64,000 bases of DNA from Actinomycetes bacterium (lineage in GTDB: Bacteria; Actinomycetota; Actinomycetes; Actinomycetales; Dermatophilaceae). Below the pieces are notes generated by a model that worked only from the letters and a program-made list of their open reading frames with translations, was not told the DNA's origin and made no database searches. The translations under genes and the position numbers were made by a program. Positions 48,605-58,025 of the stretch are shown piece after piece (positions within the stretch are counted from its first letter, which is position 1; each line of letters starts with the position of its first letter). The stretch spans positions 49,184-113,183 of the forward strand of contig JAKOPT010000098.1 of NCBI GenBank assembly GCA_029778715.1, given 5' to 3'.

Positions 48605-49876
48605 TCACCGCCCGGTCAGGCACGCCCCGGTCGGCATCGGGTGCGTCGCTCCCGCGGCTGCCGTGAGGTCGTCGGCGACCTCGGCAAGGGTGAGGGCGTA
48701 GCCAGTCTCGGCGTCGTCGAGCGAGCGCGCGAACACCACCCCGACCACCCGGCCTTCGGCATCCACGAGCGGTCCGCCCGAATTGCCCGGCTGGACGACC
48801 GCCCGCAGCGAATAGACCTCCCGGCTCACCTCGGCCGCACCGTAGATGTCGCGCCCGCGGGCGGTGAGCCGGTCACGCACGCGGGCCGGCTCCACGGCAT
48901 ACGGGCCGGCGAGCGGGTAGCCCAAGGCGGCGGCGGACGAGTCCCGGTCGAGCACCCCACCGAGGGTGAGCGCCGGGGCCCGCAGCCCGGGCACTCGGAG
49001 CACCGCGATGTCGCGGGCCGGGTCGAAGAGGACGACGGATGCCGTGCGCTCGACTCCTCTGCCCGGCTCGCGGACCGTGACCGATGCGGTGCCGGCGACG
49101 ACATGCGCGTTGGTGACTACGACACCGGGGGAGGTCACCCACCCCGAGCCCTCGAGTTGCCGCGAGCAACTCGGTGCCTGCCCGTCGATGCGCACGACCG
49201 AGGCCGCCGCGGCGGCGACCCCCGAGCCGAGCGCGCCCGGGTCGGGGGCGGGCACGGCGACGATCGGCTCGTGGGCGACTCCCTCGAAGACCTGCGGAAA
49301 GCCGTGCCCACTGAGGACACCACCCATGGTGGTGAGCACCGACCCGACGGGCACCGGCACGGTCCGGTCGATGGCGGCGAGGACACTCGAGCGACCTACG
49401 ATCGCCGACAGCGTCGGGGAGCCGCTTAGTCGGGCGGCCCCGGCCAGGAACCACACGATCCCCGCAGTCATCGCGACGACGAGCAGCGCCCCCGCGCTCG
49501 CATCGACGAATTGTCCTGGGCGCCACCGCAGTCCCTTCCGCAGCCCGACCCCGATGCGGTGCCCGATCACCTGCCCCAGCCCAGCGGCCAGAAGCAGGAC
49601 GGCGAGGAGGATGAGCCACTGACCGGCGCTGGAGATCTCGGCCCAGCCCGACCACAGCGAGGTGGCCCGCGGCAATGCCCACAGGGCAAGTGCACCGCCG
49701 GCGACGAACCCGACGAGCGAGGAGGCCGAAACGAGCAGCCCGGCACGGAAACCAGAGGCGGCATACACGAGGAAGAGCACGGCGAGCGCCAGGTCGAGCC
49801 ACGACGGCGGCCACACGCCGACCGATCCCGAGGCCCCCGCCGCCACCAGGATGCCGTCCACGAGGGCGGTCGTCAC
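48605..49876 (-). CDS. MarP-family membrane serine protease
   Basis: CvpA-like N-terminus; trypsin-like GSGWVTSPGVVVTNAHVVAG, VVQPGNSGGPLVDAEGRVVGVVFA. Confidence 0.93.
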   Translation of the reverse strand: MTTALVDGILVAAGASGSVGVWPPSWLDLALAVLFLVYAASGFRAGLLVSASSLVGFVAGGALALWALPRATSLWSGWAEISSAGQWLILLAVLLLAAGLGQVIGHRIGVGLRKGLRWRPGQFVDASAGALLVVAMTAGIVWFLAGAARLSGSPTLSAIVGRSSVLAAIDRTVPVPVGSVLTTMGGVLSGHGFPQVFEGVAHEPIVAVPAPDPGALGSGVAAAAASVVRIDGQAPSCSRQLEGSGWVTSPGVVVTNAHVVAGTASVTVREPGRGVERTASVVLFDPARDIAVLRVPGLRAPALTLGGVLDRDSSAAALGYPLAGPYAVEPARVRDRLTARGRDIYGAAEVSREVYSLRAVVQPGNSGGPLVDAEGRVVGVVFARSLDDAETGYALTLAEVADDLTAAAGATHPMPTGACLTGR

Positions 49877-50571
49877 CGGCGCATCCCCGGTGAGGCGAGC
49901 CGGTCCGGGAGGGAGCGTTCGCGGGTCGCATCCCAGGGGGGCGCGATGCCGGCGAGGTCGAGCAGGGTCGACAGGAGCATGGCGGTGAATCCCCAGACGA
50001 ACATGCCGTTGGCGTCGAAACCCGGCCCCCGGTAGCCCATCGGATGGGTCACCGTGAACCGGTGCTGCGGGTCGAGCAGCGTCGACAGGGGCACCGCCTC
50101 CGCGCGCACGACCTCGGCCGGGTCGACGACGCGCACGGTGCCGGGCCGAGCCCACCAGGCGAGCACGGGAGTGACGACATTGCCACTGGGAGAAAGGAAC
50201 AACTCGGGCAGGGTGAGGACGACATCGACGCTGTCGGGCTCGATGCCGACCTCCTCGTGGGCCTCGCGCAGCGCCGCCGCCGTCGGCGAGGCATCCTGCG
50301 GGTCGACCGTGCCGCCGGGGAAGGACACCTGCCCCGGGTGCGCCCGCAAGTAGGGCGAACGCTCGGTGAGCACCACCTCCTCACCCTGCGCACCCGGCCC
50401 GAAGAGCATGAGGACGGCCGAGCGACGGTGCGGGCCCGGCGGCGGCGCGAACGCCCGGAAATAGTCGGGGTGCCCCTGGGCCACTTCGCGCTGGACGGTC
50501 GCCATCCAGGCCGGGCGCTTCGCTGCCGCCTCCCCCGCCGCGGCGTCGCGTTGCGGGTATGCCGTGCTCAC
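49873..50571 (-). CDS. NUDIX hydrolase (CoA pyrophosphatase-like)
   Basis: [31 protein letters not shown] Nudix box; GTG start inside a motif palindrome. Confidence 0.92.
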   Translation of the reverse strand: MSTAYPQRDAAAGEAAAKRPAWMATVQREVAQGHPDYFRAFAPPPGPHRRSAVLMLFGPGAQGEEVVLTERSPYLRAHPGQVSFPGGTVDPQDASPTAAALREAHEEVGIEPDSVDVVLTLPELFLSPSGNVVTPVLAWWARPGTVRVVDPAEVVRAEAVPLSTLLDPQHRFTVTHPMGYRGPGFDANGMFVWGFTAMLLSTLLDLAGIAPPWDATRERSLPDRLASPGMRR

Positions 50572-50580
50572 GGCATACCC
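50555..50580. repeat. 26-bp perfect palindrome-like inverted motif pair at the nth/NUDIX junction
   Basis: GGGTATGCCGTG-CT-CACGGCATACCC. Confidence 0.85.
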
Positions 50581-51356
50581 CCTGAGGGCACCTCGTCGGG
50601 AAGGGGACCCGGCGGCGGGTCGGGAAGGACCGCACCGGGTGCCAATTCGTAGGTGAGGAGGGCGCGGGCGGCATCGGGATCGGTCTCGCCCAGACCGTAA
50701 CTCGGGCACCAGCGCGCGACCGGGCAGGCCCCGCACGCGGGACGGCGGGCATGGCAGGTGCGACGCCCGTGGAAGATGACCGCATGCGAGAGCTCGGTGA
50801 GGTCGCGCCGGGGGAACATCGCGGCGATCGCGTGCTCGACCTTGACCGGGTCCTCTTCGGTGGTCCACCCGAAACGGCGCACCAACCGCCCGAAGTGGGT
50901 GTCGACGGTGAGCCCCGGAATGCCGAACGCGTTGCCGAGCACGACGTGGGCGGTCTTGCGGCCGACCCCATGGAGCGTGACCAGATCGGCCAACCGCGGG
51001 GGCACCTGCCCATCGAAGCGCTCGACCAGATCGGCCGACAACCGCCGCACCGACTCGGTCTTGGCCCGGAAAAAACCGGTCGGGCGCAACACCTCCTCCA
51101 TCTCGGCCCGGTCGGCGCCCGCGAGCGCCTCCGCATCGGGCCAACGCGCGAACAGCGTCGGGGTCACCTTGTTGACCATGACGTCGGTGGTCTGCGCGGA
51201 CAGCACGGTGGCGACGAGCAACTCCAGCGGCGTCGTGAAGTCGAGTTCGCAATGGGCGTAGGGGTAGCGCTCGCGCAGCGCCCGGAACATCCGCCGCGCC
51301 CGCCGGGTGCGGGCAAGAGGGGTCTCGGCGGCGACCTGGCGGGCGGAGATGGGCAC
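50568..51356 (-). CDS. nth: Endonuclease III
   Basis: [21 protein letters not shown] Hh[18 protein letters not shown] 4Fe-4S motif. Confidence 0.95.
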   Translation of the reverse strand: MPISARQVAAETPLARTRRARRMFRALRERYPYAHCELDFTTPLELLVATVLSAQTTDVMVNKVTPTLFARWPDAEALAGADRAEMEEVLRPTGFFRAKTESVRRLSADLVERFDGQVPPRLADLVTLHGVGRKTAHVVLGNAFGIPGLTVDTHFGRLVRRFGWTTEEDPVKVEHAIAAMFPRRDLTELSHAVIFHGRRTCHARRPACGACPVARWCPSYGLGETDPDAARALLTYELAPGAVLPDPPPGPLPDEVPSGGMP

Positions 51357-51462
51357 GAGGATCAGGGTACGACGGGCGCCTGACAGCCGACGCGACCAGC
51401 AGGTATGCCGTGTCGGGGCGATCGTCGCCACAGGGGGCGCAACCCGTGGCACACTGAGGCCC

Positions 51463-52140
51463 GTGGATCACGATGTCGTCCGTAAAGCACCCTTGTTCGC
51501 CGGCCTGGACCAGGAGTCGGCCGAGTCGCTCATCGCCGAAATGTCGGCGACCCACATGGAGCGTGGTGACATCCTCTTCCACGAGGGCGACCAGGGGGAT
51601 CGCCTGTTCATCATCGGGGAGGGCAAGATCAAACTCGGCCGGACCAGCGCCGATGGCCGCGAGAACCTGCTCGCCATCCTGGGCCCGGGCGAGATGTTCG
51701 GCGAGTTGAGCCTGTTCGACCCGGGCACCCGCACCGCCACCGCGACCGCTGTCGCCGAGACCCAGGTGTTGGCACTGTCCACCGAGCAGTTGCGGGAGTA
51801 CCTCGCGAGCCGCCCCCAGGTGGCGTTGACCCTGCTCGCCGCGTTGGCGCGGCGGTTGCGGCGCACCAACGACGTGGTCGCCGACCTCGTCTTCACCGAC
51901 GTGCCGGGCCGGGTGGCCAAGGCGCTGCTCGATCTGGCCCACCGGTTCGGGCGGCCGGTCGAGGACGGCATCATGGTCAGCCACGACCTCACCCAGGAGG
52001 AGTTGGCGCAGTTGGTCGGGGCGTCCCGGGAGACGGTCAACAAGGCGCTGGCCGACTTCGCCACCCGTGGCTGGCTCAAACTCGAGGCCCGGGCCGTGCT
52101 GCTCGTCGACATCGACCGGTTGCAGCGTCGCGCTCGCTGA
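51463..52140 (+). CDS. Crp/Fnr family transcriptional regulator
   Basis: GTG start; [69 protein letters not shown]. Confidence 0.96.
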   Translation: MDHDVVRKAPLFAGLDQESAESLIAEMSATHMERGDILFHEGDQGDRLFIIGEGKIKLGRTSADGRENLLAILGPGEMFGELSLFDPGTRTATATAVAETQVLALSTEQLREYLASRPQVALTLLAALARRLRRTNDVVADLVFTDVPGRVAKALLDLAHRFGRPVEDGIMVSHDLTQEELAQLVGASRETVNKALADFATRGWLKLEARAVLLVDIDRLQRRAR

Positions 52141-52232
52141 GCAGCATCGGGAGCAACCGCCGCCCGCCTGGTCGGGGTTGACGCCACGGCCCGTTGCGGT
52201 CTTGGCGCGCCCGGCGACCTTGGCGGCACCGT

Positions 52233-52251
52233 GCGGCATACGGTATGCCGC
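52233..52251. repeat. Abutting inverted motif pair (19-bp palindrome) upstream of the P-type ATPase
   Basis: GCGGCATAC-G-GTATGCCGC in the crp/ATPase intergenic region. Confidence 0.85.
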
Positions 52252-52279
52252 TGTCGGCCTCCCTCATTAGGCTCGCCCC

Positions 52280-54676
52280 GTGACTTCCACCACCGACGCG
52301 CCCCCTGCCCCCGGCCTGACCGCCGCCGAGGTGGCCGCGCGGGTGGCCGCCGGTGAGGTCAACGCCCACGAGGAGGTCACCTCCCGGCCACTGTCCGAAA
52401 TCGTCCGCACCAACGTCTTCACCCGCTTCAACGCACTGCTCGGCACCCTGTTCGCGCTCGTCCTCGCCACCGGGCGCTGGGTCGATGGGCTCTTCGGCAT
52501 CGCCGCCATCCTCAATACGGCCTTCGGCATCGCCCAGGAGTGGAGCGCCAAGCGCAAACTCGACAGTCTCGCCGTCCTCACCGCGCCCACGGTCCGGGTC
52601 GTCCGCGACGGTCTGACCAGCGAAATCCCGGTTGCCGAGGTGGTCCGCGGGGACCTTGTCGAGGTTCGCGCCGGCGATCAGGTGCCTGCCGACGGGCCGG
52701 TCGTCGCCGCCCAGGGTCTGGAGGTCGACGAGTCCAACCTCACCGGCGAGTCCGACTCGGTCGCCAAACACACCGGCGACCCGATGGCCTCGGGCACCGC
52801 GGTCGTGGCCGGGCGTGGCTGGTTCACCGCCGATGTCGTCGGCGAGGCCACCCAGGCCAACCGGCTCTCCGCCCAGGCCAAGGAGTTCACCCGCGCCTAC
52901 TCCGACGTCCAGGCCTCGACCAACCGCCTGCTGCGCTACCTCACCTGGGTCCTCGTCGTGTCCACCCCGCTCATCCTGTGGAGCCAATGGCGCGCGGTCG
53001 GCGACAAGGGCTGGCAGGAGGTCGTCGTCCGGGTCGCCAGCGCCCTCAACGGGCTGCTCCCCGAGGGCCTCGTCCTCCTCACGACGATGGCGTTCGTGCT
53101 CGCCGCGGTCCAACTCGCCCGCCGCCAGGCACTCATCCAGGAGTTGCCCGCCGTCGAAGGGCTCGCTCGGGTCGACGTCATCTGCCTCGACAAGACCGGC
53201 ACCTTGACGTTGGGCGAGATCGCCTTCGAGCGGATCGTCGCCTTGCCGTATGCCGCGTCCGCCGGCCCCCGCGCAGGCTCCGAGGCGTATGCCGCGCGCG
53301 TCCTCGGTGCCCTCGCGCGCACCCCCAACGCCAACGCGACCAGCAAGGCGATCGCCGCGGCCGTGCCCGATCCGGGCTGGAGCACCGGTGAGGAGGTCCC
53401 GTTCACGTCGGCGCGCAAGTGGAGTGCCGTCGAAGTCCACGAAGGGCCGGGCTCGCAGGCTCCCACGTCCTATTGGGTGCTCGGCGCCCCCGATGTCTTG
53501 CTGCCGTCGTGCCCGCCGGACACCCGGGAGGACCTCGAGGCCCGGCTCGCCCCCCTTGCCGACGAGGGGGCGCGCGTCGTACTCCTGGCGCGGGCACCCA
53601 ACCTGCCGACGCGGCATACCCTCCCCGACCTCGCCCCGGTCGCGCTCGTCGTCCTCGGGGAACGGGTCAGGCCCGATGCGGCCGAGACGTTGCGGTTCTT
53701 CGCCGACCAGGGGGTGGCGGTCAAGGTCATCTCCGGCGACAACCCGCGCACCGTGGGCGCCGTGGCGCGCCGGGTCGGTGTCGATGTCGGCGAACCGCTC
53801 GATGCCCGCACCCTGCCCGAGGACCCGGCCGCGTTAGCGGCGATTGCCGAGTCGACCACGGTCTTCGGGCGGGTTTCTCCGGGGCAGAAGCGGGCCCTCG
53901 TCAAGGCGCTGCAAGCCAACGGGCACACGGTGGCGATGACCGGTGACGGCGTCAACGATGTGCTCGCCCTCAAGGACGCCGATGTCGGCATCGCGATGGG
54001 CAACGGCGCGCCGGCGACCAAGGCGGTGGCCCAGATGGTGCTCCTGGACGGGCGCTACGCCAACCTGCCCACCATCCTCGCCGAGGGGCGGCGCCTCATC
54101 GCCAATGTCGAGCGGGTCGCCAACCTGTTCGTCACCAAGAACGTCATGAGTGCGACGGCCATCCTCGGCACGGCGCTGCTGCTCATCCCGTTCCCGATCC
54201 TGCCGCGGCAGTTGACGATTGTCGCGACGTTCACGATCGGCATCCCCGGGGCGGCGCTCGCGCTCGGGCCCAACCATCGGCGCTACGAGCCGGGCTTCCT
54301 GCGGCGGGTGCTCGCCTTGTCGATCCCGGCCGGGGTCGCGGGCGGGGTGGTCTCGTTCCTCGCCTACTGGTTCACCGCGCGCCTGGTCGGGCCGGGCGCC
54401 GGCGACGAGATCCCGGGCACCGCCGCCGTCGTGGCGCTGCTCATCGTCAACTTCTGGCTGTTGGGCGTGCTCGCCCGGCCCTACCGGTGGTGGAAGGTGG
54501 GGCTGATCGTGACCATGATCGTGGCGGTGGTGGTCTTGTTCGCCACCGAACTGGGGCGGCGCACCTTCTTGTTCCACGCCTCCTGGCCCGAACTCGTACC
54601 CGCCCTGCTCCTCGGGTTGGCTGGTGCGCTCGTCGTCGAGATCGCCTACCGCTTCTCCCGCCACCTGCACACGTGA
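52280..54676 (+). CDS. HAD-IC family P-type cation-transporting ATPase (CtpE-like)
   Basis: VICLDKTGTLTLGEI, MTGDGVNDVLALKDADVGIAMGNG. Confidence 0.94.
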   Translation: MTSTTDAPPAPGLTAAEVAARVAAGEVNAHEEVTSRPLSEIVRTNVFTRFNALLGTLFALVLATGRWVDGLFGIAAILNTAFGIAQEWSAKRKLDSLAVLTAPTVRVVRDGLTSEIPVAEVVRGDLVEVRAGDQVPADGPVVAAQGLEVDESNLTGESDSVAKHTGDPMASGTAVVAGRGWFTADVVGEATQANRLSAQAKEFTRAYSDVQASTNRLLRYLTWVLVVSTPLILWSQWRAVGDKGWQEVVVRVASALNGLLPEGLVLLTTMAFVLAAVQLARRQALIQELPAVEGLARVDVICLDKTGTLTLGEIAFERIVALPYAASAGPRAGSEAYAARVLGALARTPNANATSKAIAAAVPDPGWSTGEEVPFTSARKWSAVEVHEGPGSQAPTSYWVLGAPDVLLPSCPPDTREDLEARLAPLADEGARVVLLARAPNLPTRHTLPDLAPVALVVLGERVRPDAAETLRFFADQGVAVKVISGDNPRTVGAVARRVGVDVGEPLDARTLPEDPAALAAIAESTTVFGRVSPGQKRALVKALQANGHTVAMTGDGVNDVLALKDADVGIAMGNGAPATKAVAQMVLLDGRYANLPTILAEGRRLIANVERVANLFVTKNVMSATAILGTALLLIPFPILPRQLTIVATFTIGIPGAALALGPNHRRYEPGFLRRVLALSIPAGVAGGVVSFLAYWFTARLVGPGAGDEIPGTAAVVALLIVNFWLLGVLARPYRWWKVGLIVTMIVAVVVLFATELGRRTFLFHASWPELVPALLLGLAGALVVEIAYRFSRHLHT

Positions 54677-54700
54677 GCCGCGCGCGGCTTCGGTCAGGGG

Positions 54701-55522
54701 TCAGGCCGGCAACGCGCCGAGGAAGGCCAGTTGGGCCCGGATCGACATCCGCGCCGCCGGCCACACGCTGACCGGCACCTCGGCATACACCCGCCGCAAC
54801 ACGCCCTCGACCACGTCCGCCTCGGCCGCGGCACCGTCGGCGAGCGCTTGGCGCACCTGCTCGATCCGTTCGTCGCGGTGGATCCGGTAGAACGCCACCA
54901 TCGCCGCCGCATCCGGGATCGTCGGCCCGTGCCCGGGGAGGATCGTGGTCACCGTCCCGCCCCCGGTGAGGGCGGCGATCGCGGCCAGGGAGTCCAGGTA
55001 TGCCGCGAGCTCACCGTCGGGGTGCGCGACCACCGTCGTGCCCCGCCCGAGCACGGTGTCGCCGGTGAGCAGGGCCGAGTCCGCGGGCAACGCGAAGGAG
55101 ATCGAGTCGCTCGTGTGCCCGGGCGTGGCGACCACCCGCACCTCGAGATCGCCGGCGCGCAGCACGTCCCCGTCACTCAGGTCGTCGTGCCCTCGGCCGA
55201 CGGCCCGCACCCGGGTGCCGGTGAGTTCGGCGAAGCGGGGGGCGGCTTCCGCGTGGTCGTCGTGACCGTGGGTGAGGATCGTCTCGGTGACGCGGGCCCC
55301 GGCGTCGGCGACCACGCGGCATACCGCCGCCAAGTGTCCCTCGTCCGCCGGCCCGGGGTCGATGACGATCGCCTGGGTGCCGCCGGGTTCGAGAAGGACC
55401 CAGGTGTTCGTGCCGTCGAGGGTCATCGGCCCGGGGTTGGGGGCCAGCACACAGTGCGCTCGCGGGGTCACCTGCCCACCGGCCCAGGGGGCGAGGACGG
55501 AGGGCGGCGGTTGCGCGGTCAT
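54701..55522 (-). CDS. MBL-fold metallo-hydrolase
   Basis: ILTHGHDDHAEAAPRF; VRVVATPGHTSDSISFAL; LTGDTVLGRGTTVV. Confidence 0.94.
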   Translation of the reverse strand: MTAQPPPSVLAPWAGGQVTPRAHCVLAPNPGPMTLDGTNTWVLLEPGGTQAIVIDPGPADEGHLAAVCRVVADAGARVTETILTHGHDDHAEAAPRFAELTGTRVRAVGRGHDDLSDGDVLRAGDLEVRVVATPGHTSDSISFALPADSALLTGDTVLGRGTTVVAHPDGELAAYLDSLAAIAALTGGGTVTTILPGHGPTIPDAAAMVAFYRIHRDERIEQVRQALADGAAAEADVVEGVLRRVYAEVPVSVWPAARMSIRAQLAFLGALPA

Positions 55523-55549
55523 GGTGGCGAGTATGCCGCCCCGGTCGAG

Positions 55550-56251
55550 CTACGGGAGATCAGACTCCAGCACGTAGCCGCGGTCGGTCTCGACCAGGCG
55601 GGGTTCGATGACCGTGAGCGGGGGCTCGTCGGCGAGGAACTCCTCGACCGTCGCGAACTGCGCCAACTGCTCCAGGCTCACGATCGTCGGCGGCATCAGC
55701 CGTAGTTCTCCCGCCACCCCGGCCGCGAGCAGGTCCGCGGGGCGACCCCACAACTCGTCGACGGTTTCGCTCGTCGTGCCCTCGGCCTGTTGCCCTTCGG
55801 GCATCCGAGCGGCAAAGAACCAGGTGTCGTAGCGTCGCGGCTCCAGCGCCGGGGTGATCCACCGCGCCCGGGCCCGCAACTCGGCGGCGGTCAGCCGCAC
55901 CCCGCACTCCTCCCACACTTCCCGCACCGCCGCGCCGAGGATGCCGCGCACCTCCTCGACCGGGCGCGCCAAGCGAGCGAGCGCCGCAGCGACGACCGCC
56001 TCGTCGATGGGCGCCTGCGCATCGGCGGGATCGACCCGGCCGCCGGGGAAGACGACCATGCTCGCCGCAAACGCCATCGTCGCCGCGCGCCGCTGCATGA
56101 ACACCTCCACCCCGTGCTCGGTGTCCCGGACGAGCAGCACCGTGGCGGCCAGGCGCGGCTCGGCGACCGGCGAACCGGACTCGACCCACCGCCGCGCGAA
56201 GGCGTCGAACTGCGGGGTGACCTCGGCAGCGAACGTGCGTGTGGACGGCAT
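55550..56251 (-). CDS. NUDIX hydrolase
   Basis: MVVFPGGRVDPADAQ...AVREVWEECGVRLT; likely ATG in a GTATGCCG motif at 56251 (alternative 56260). Confidence 0.88.
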   Translation of the reverse strand: MPSTRTFAAEVTPQFDAFARRWVESGSPVAEPRLAATVLLVRDTEHGVEVFMQRRAATMAFAASMVVFPGGRVDPADAQAPIDEAVVAAALARLARPVEEVRGILGAAVREVWEECGVRLTAAELRARARWITPALEPRRYDTWFFAARMPEGQQAEGTTSETVDELWGRPADLLAAGVAGELRLMPPTIVSLEQLAQFATVEEFLADEPPLTVIEPRLVETDRGYVLESDLP

Positions 56252-56263
56252 ACCGACCACCTC

Positions 56264-56737
56264 TCAATCGGCGACGTGGACGACGACCTCGACCTCGACC
56301 GGCGCATCGAGCGGCAACACCGCCACCCCCACGGCCGAGCGCGCGTGGACCCCGCGGTCCCCGAAGACCGCCCCGAACAACTCCGAGGCGCCGTTGACGA
56401 CCTGCGGGACCCCGGTGAACGACGGGTCGGCGGCGACGAACCCGACGACCTTGACGACCCGTTCGACGCGGTCGAGGTCACCGACGACGGACTTGATCGC
56501 GGCGAGCGCGTTGAGGGCGCAGTAGCGGGCCAACTCGTGCGCCTGCTCCGGCGACACCAGGCCCGCCCCGGCCCCGACCTTGCCCGTCGCCGGCATCGCC
56601 CCGGCGACCATCGGCAACTGGCCCGACACGTAAACCCGCGACCCGTCGAGCACCGCGGGCACATAGGCGGCCACCGGGGGAACGACCTCCGGCAGGCTCA
56701 GGCCCAACTCGGTCAGGCGCGCCTCGACCCGCCCCAT
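56264..56737 (-). CDS. RidA family protein
   Basis: VYVSGQLPMVAGAMPATGKVGAG...ALNALAAIKSVVGDLDRVERVVKVVGFVAADPSF. Confidence 0.92.
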   Translation of the reverse strand: MGRVEARLTELGLSLPEVVPPVAAYVPAVLDGSRVYVSGQLPMVAGAMPATGKVGAGAGLVSPEQAHELARYCALNALAAIKSVVGDLDRVERVVKVVGFVAADPSFTGVPQVVNGASELFGAVFGDRGVHARSAVGVAVLPLDAPVEVEVVVHVAD

Positions 56738-56738
56738 G

Positions 56739-56906
56739 TCAGCCCACCTTCGGACGCTTGAAATAGGCCACGAGCGACCCGCCCGGCCCCTCGACGACCT
56801 GGACCAACTCCCACCCGTCGGAGCCGAAGTTGTCGAGGATCGCCTTGGTGTTGTGGACGATGAGGGGCGCGGTCAGGTATTCCCACTTCTGCATGACGCT
56901 CACCAT
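56739..56906 (-). CDS. DUF4177 small protein
   Basis: MVSVMQKWEYLTAPLIVHNTKAILDNFGSDGWELVQVVEGPGGSLVAYFKRPKVG. Confidence 0.85.
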   Translation of the reverse strand: MVSVMQKWEYLTAPLIVHNTKAILDNFGSDGWELVQVVEGPGGSLVAYFKRPKVG

Positions 56907-56935
56907 AGCGGCGCCCGCCGCCCCCGCTCCCCCGC

Positions 56936-56983
56936 CATTCGAGGTAATAACGCGCGGATCCAGCGGCGTTTTTACCTCGAATC
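56936..56983. repeat. 48-bp palindromic element, copy 2
   Basis: ATTCGAGGTAATAACGCGCGGATCCAGCGGCGTTTTTACCTCGAAT. Confidence 0.88.
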
Positions 56984-57017
56984 GGCCGAGGGGAGGGGGC
57001 CGATTTACCCTTGACGT

Positions 57018-58025
57018 ATGCCGTCTCCCGCCCTGCGCCGCGCCCTCGCCGACGCGCGCCTCCATGTCGTCACCGGCAAGGGGGGCACCGGCAAGACCAC
57101 GGTCGCCGCGGCCCTGGCGCTGACCCTGGCCGCCGGCGGCAAGCGCGTCCTGCTCGCGGAAGTCGAAGGGCGGCAAGGGATTTCGCAGGTGTTCGACGTG
57201 CCCCCGCTCGGCGACGACGAGGTGCGCCTGGTCCACGATCCCAGTGGCGGGGAACTCTGGGGGCTCTCGGTGGACGCCAAGGCCGCCCTCATGGAGTACC
57301 TCCAGACGTTCTACAAACTCGGTCGAGCCGGTGCCGCCCTGGAGAAGGTGGGGGCCATCGACTTCGCGACCACGATCGCGCCCGGGGTGCGCGACGTGCT
57401 CCTCATCGGCAAGGTCTACGAGGCGGCCGGCCGCACCGCCGGTCCGCGGCGGGGCCAGGGGCGGCTCGTCTACGACGCGATCGTCCTCGACGCCCCGCCC
57501 ACCGGCCGGGCCGTCCATTTCCTCAACGTCAACAACGAGGTGGCCGAGGTCACCCCGATGGGGCCGATCAAGGGCCAGGCCGAGTCGATCACGCGCATGT
57601 TGCGGGCCCGCTCGACCCTCGTGCACGTCGTCACCCTCCTCGAGGAGATGCCGGTGCAGGAGACCCTCGACGCGATCCGGGACTTGTCGGCCGCCCGGTT
57701 CGGCCTGGGCTGCGTCATCGTCAACCAGGAGCGCGAACCCTTGCTCTCAGCGTCGAGCCGGGCCGCCCTCCGCGCCGAGGGCGTCGCCGAACGGGTCCGC
57801 GCCGACCTCACCGCTGTGGGTGTGCGGCCGACCCACGGCATGGTCCGGGGCCTCCTCGCCGAGGCCGCCGCCCACCTCGAGCGACTCGACCTCGAGGAGG
57901 AGATGCGGGCCGCGATCCTCGCCCAGGATCTGCCCGTCCTGCACTTGCCCGCTCTCGCCGAGGGCATCGAGGGTGGCGGGCTCGCCGTCCTGTCGGATCT
58001 GCTGCGGAACCAGGGGGTGCGGTGA
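57018..58025 (+). CDS. ArsA-family ATPase, first paralog
   Basis: LHVVTGKGGTGKTTVAAALALTLAAGGKRVLLAEVEGRQGISQVFD; ATG in a GTATGCCG motif. Confidence 0.93.
   Translation: MPSPALRRALADARLHVVTGKGGTGKTTVAAALALTLAAGGKRVLLAEVEGRQGISQVFDVPPLGDDEVRLVHDPSGGELWGLSVDAKAALMEYLQTFYKLGRAGAALEKVGAIDFATTIAPGVRDVLLIGKVYEAAGRTAGPRRGQGRLVYDAIVLDAPPTGRAVHFLNVNNEVAEVTPMGPIKGQAESITRMLRARSTLVHVVTLLEEMPVQETLDAIRDLSAARFGLGCVIVNQEREPLLSASSRAALRAEGVAERVRADLTAVGVRPTHGMVRGLLAEAAAHLERLDLEEEMRAAILAQDLPVLHLPALAEGIEGGGLAVLSDLLRNQGVR

Noticed and set aside
49873-52239. 788-aa minus-strand ORF read as a single gene
   Set aside because: Fusion of an antisense-crp frame, an nth shadow frame and the real NUDIX gene; true NUDIX start is near 50571.
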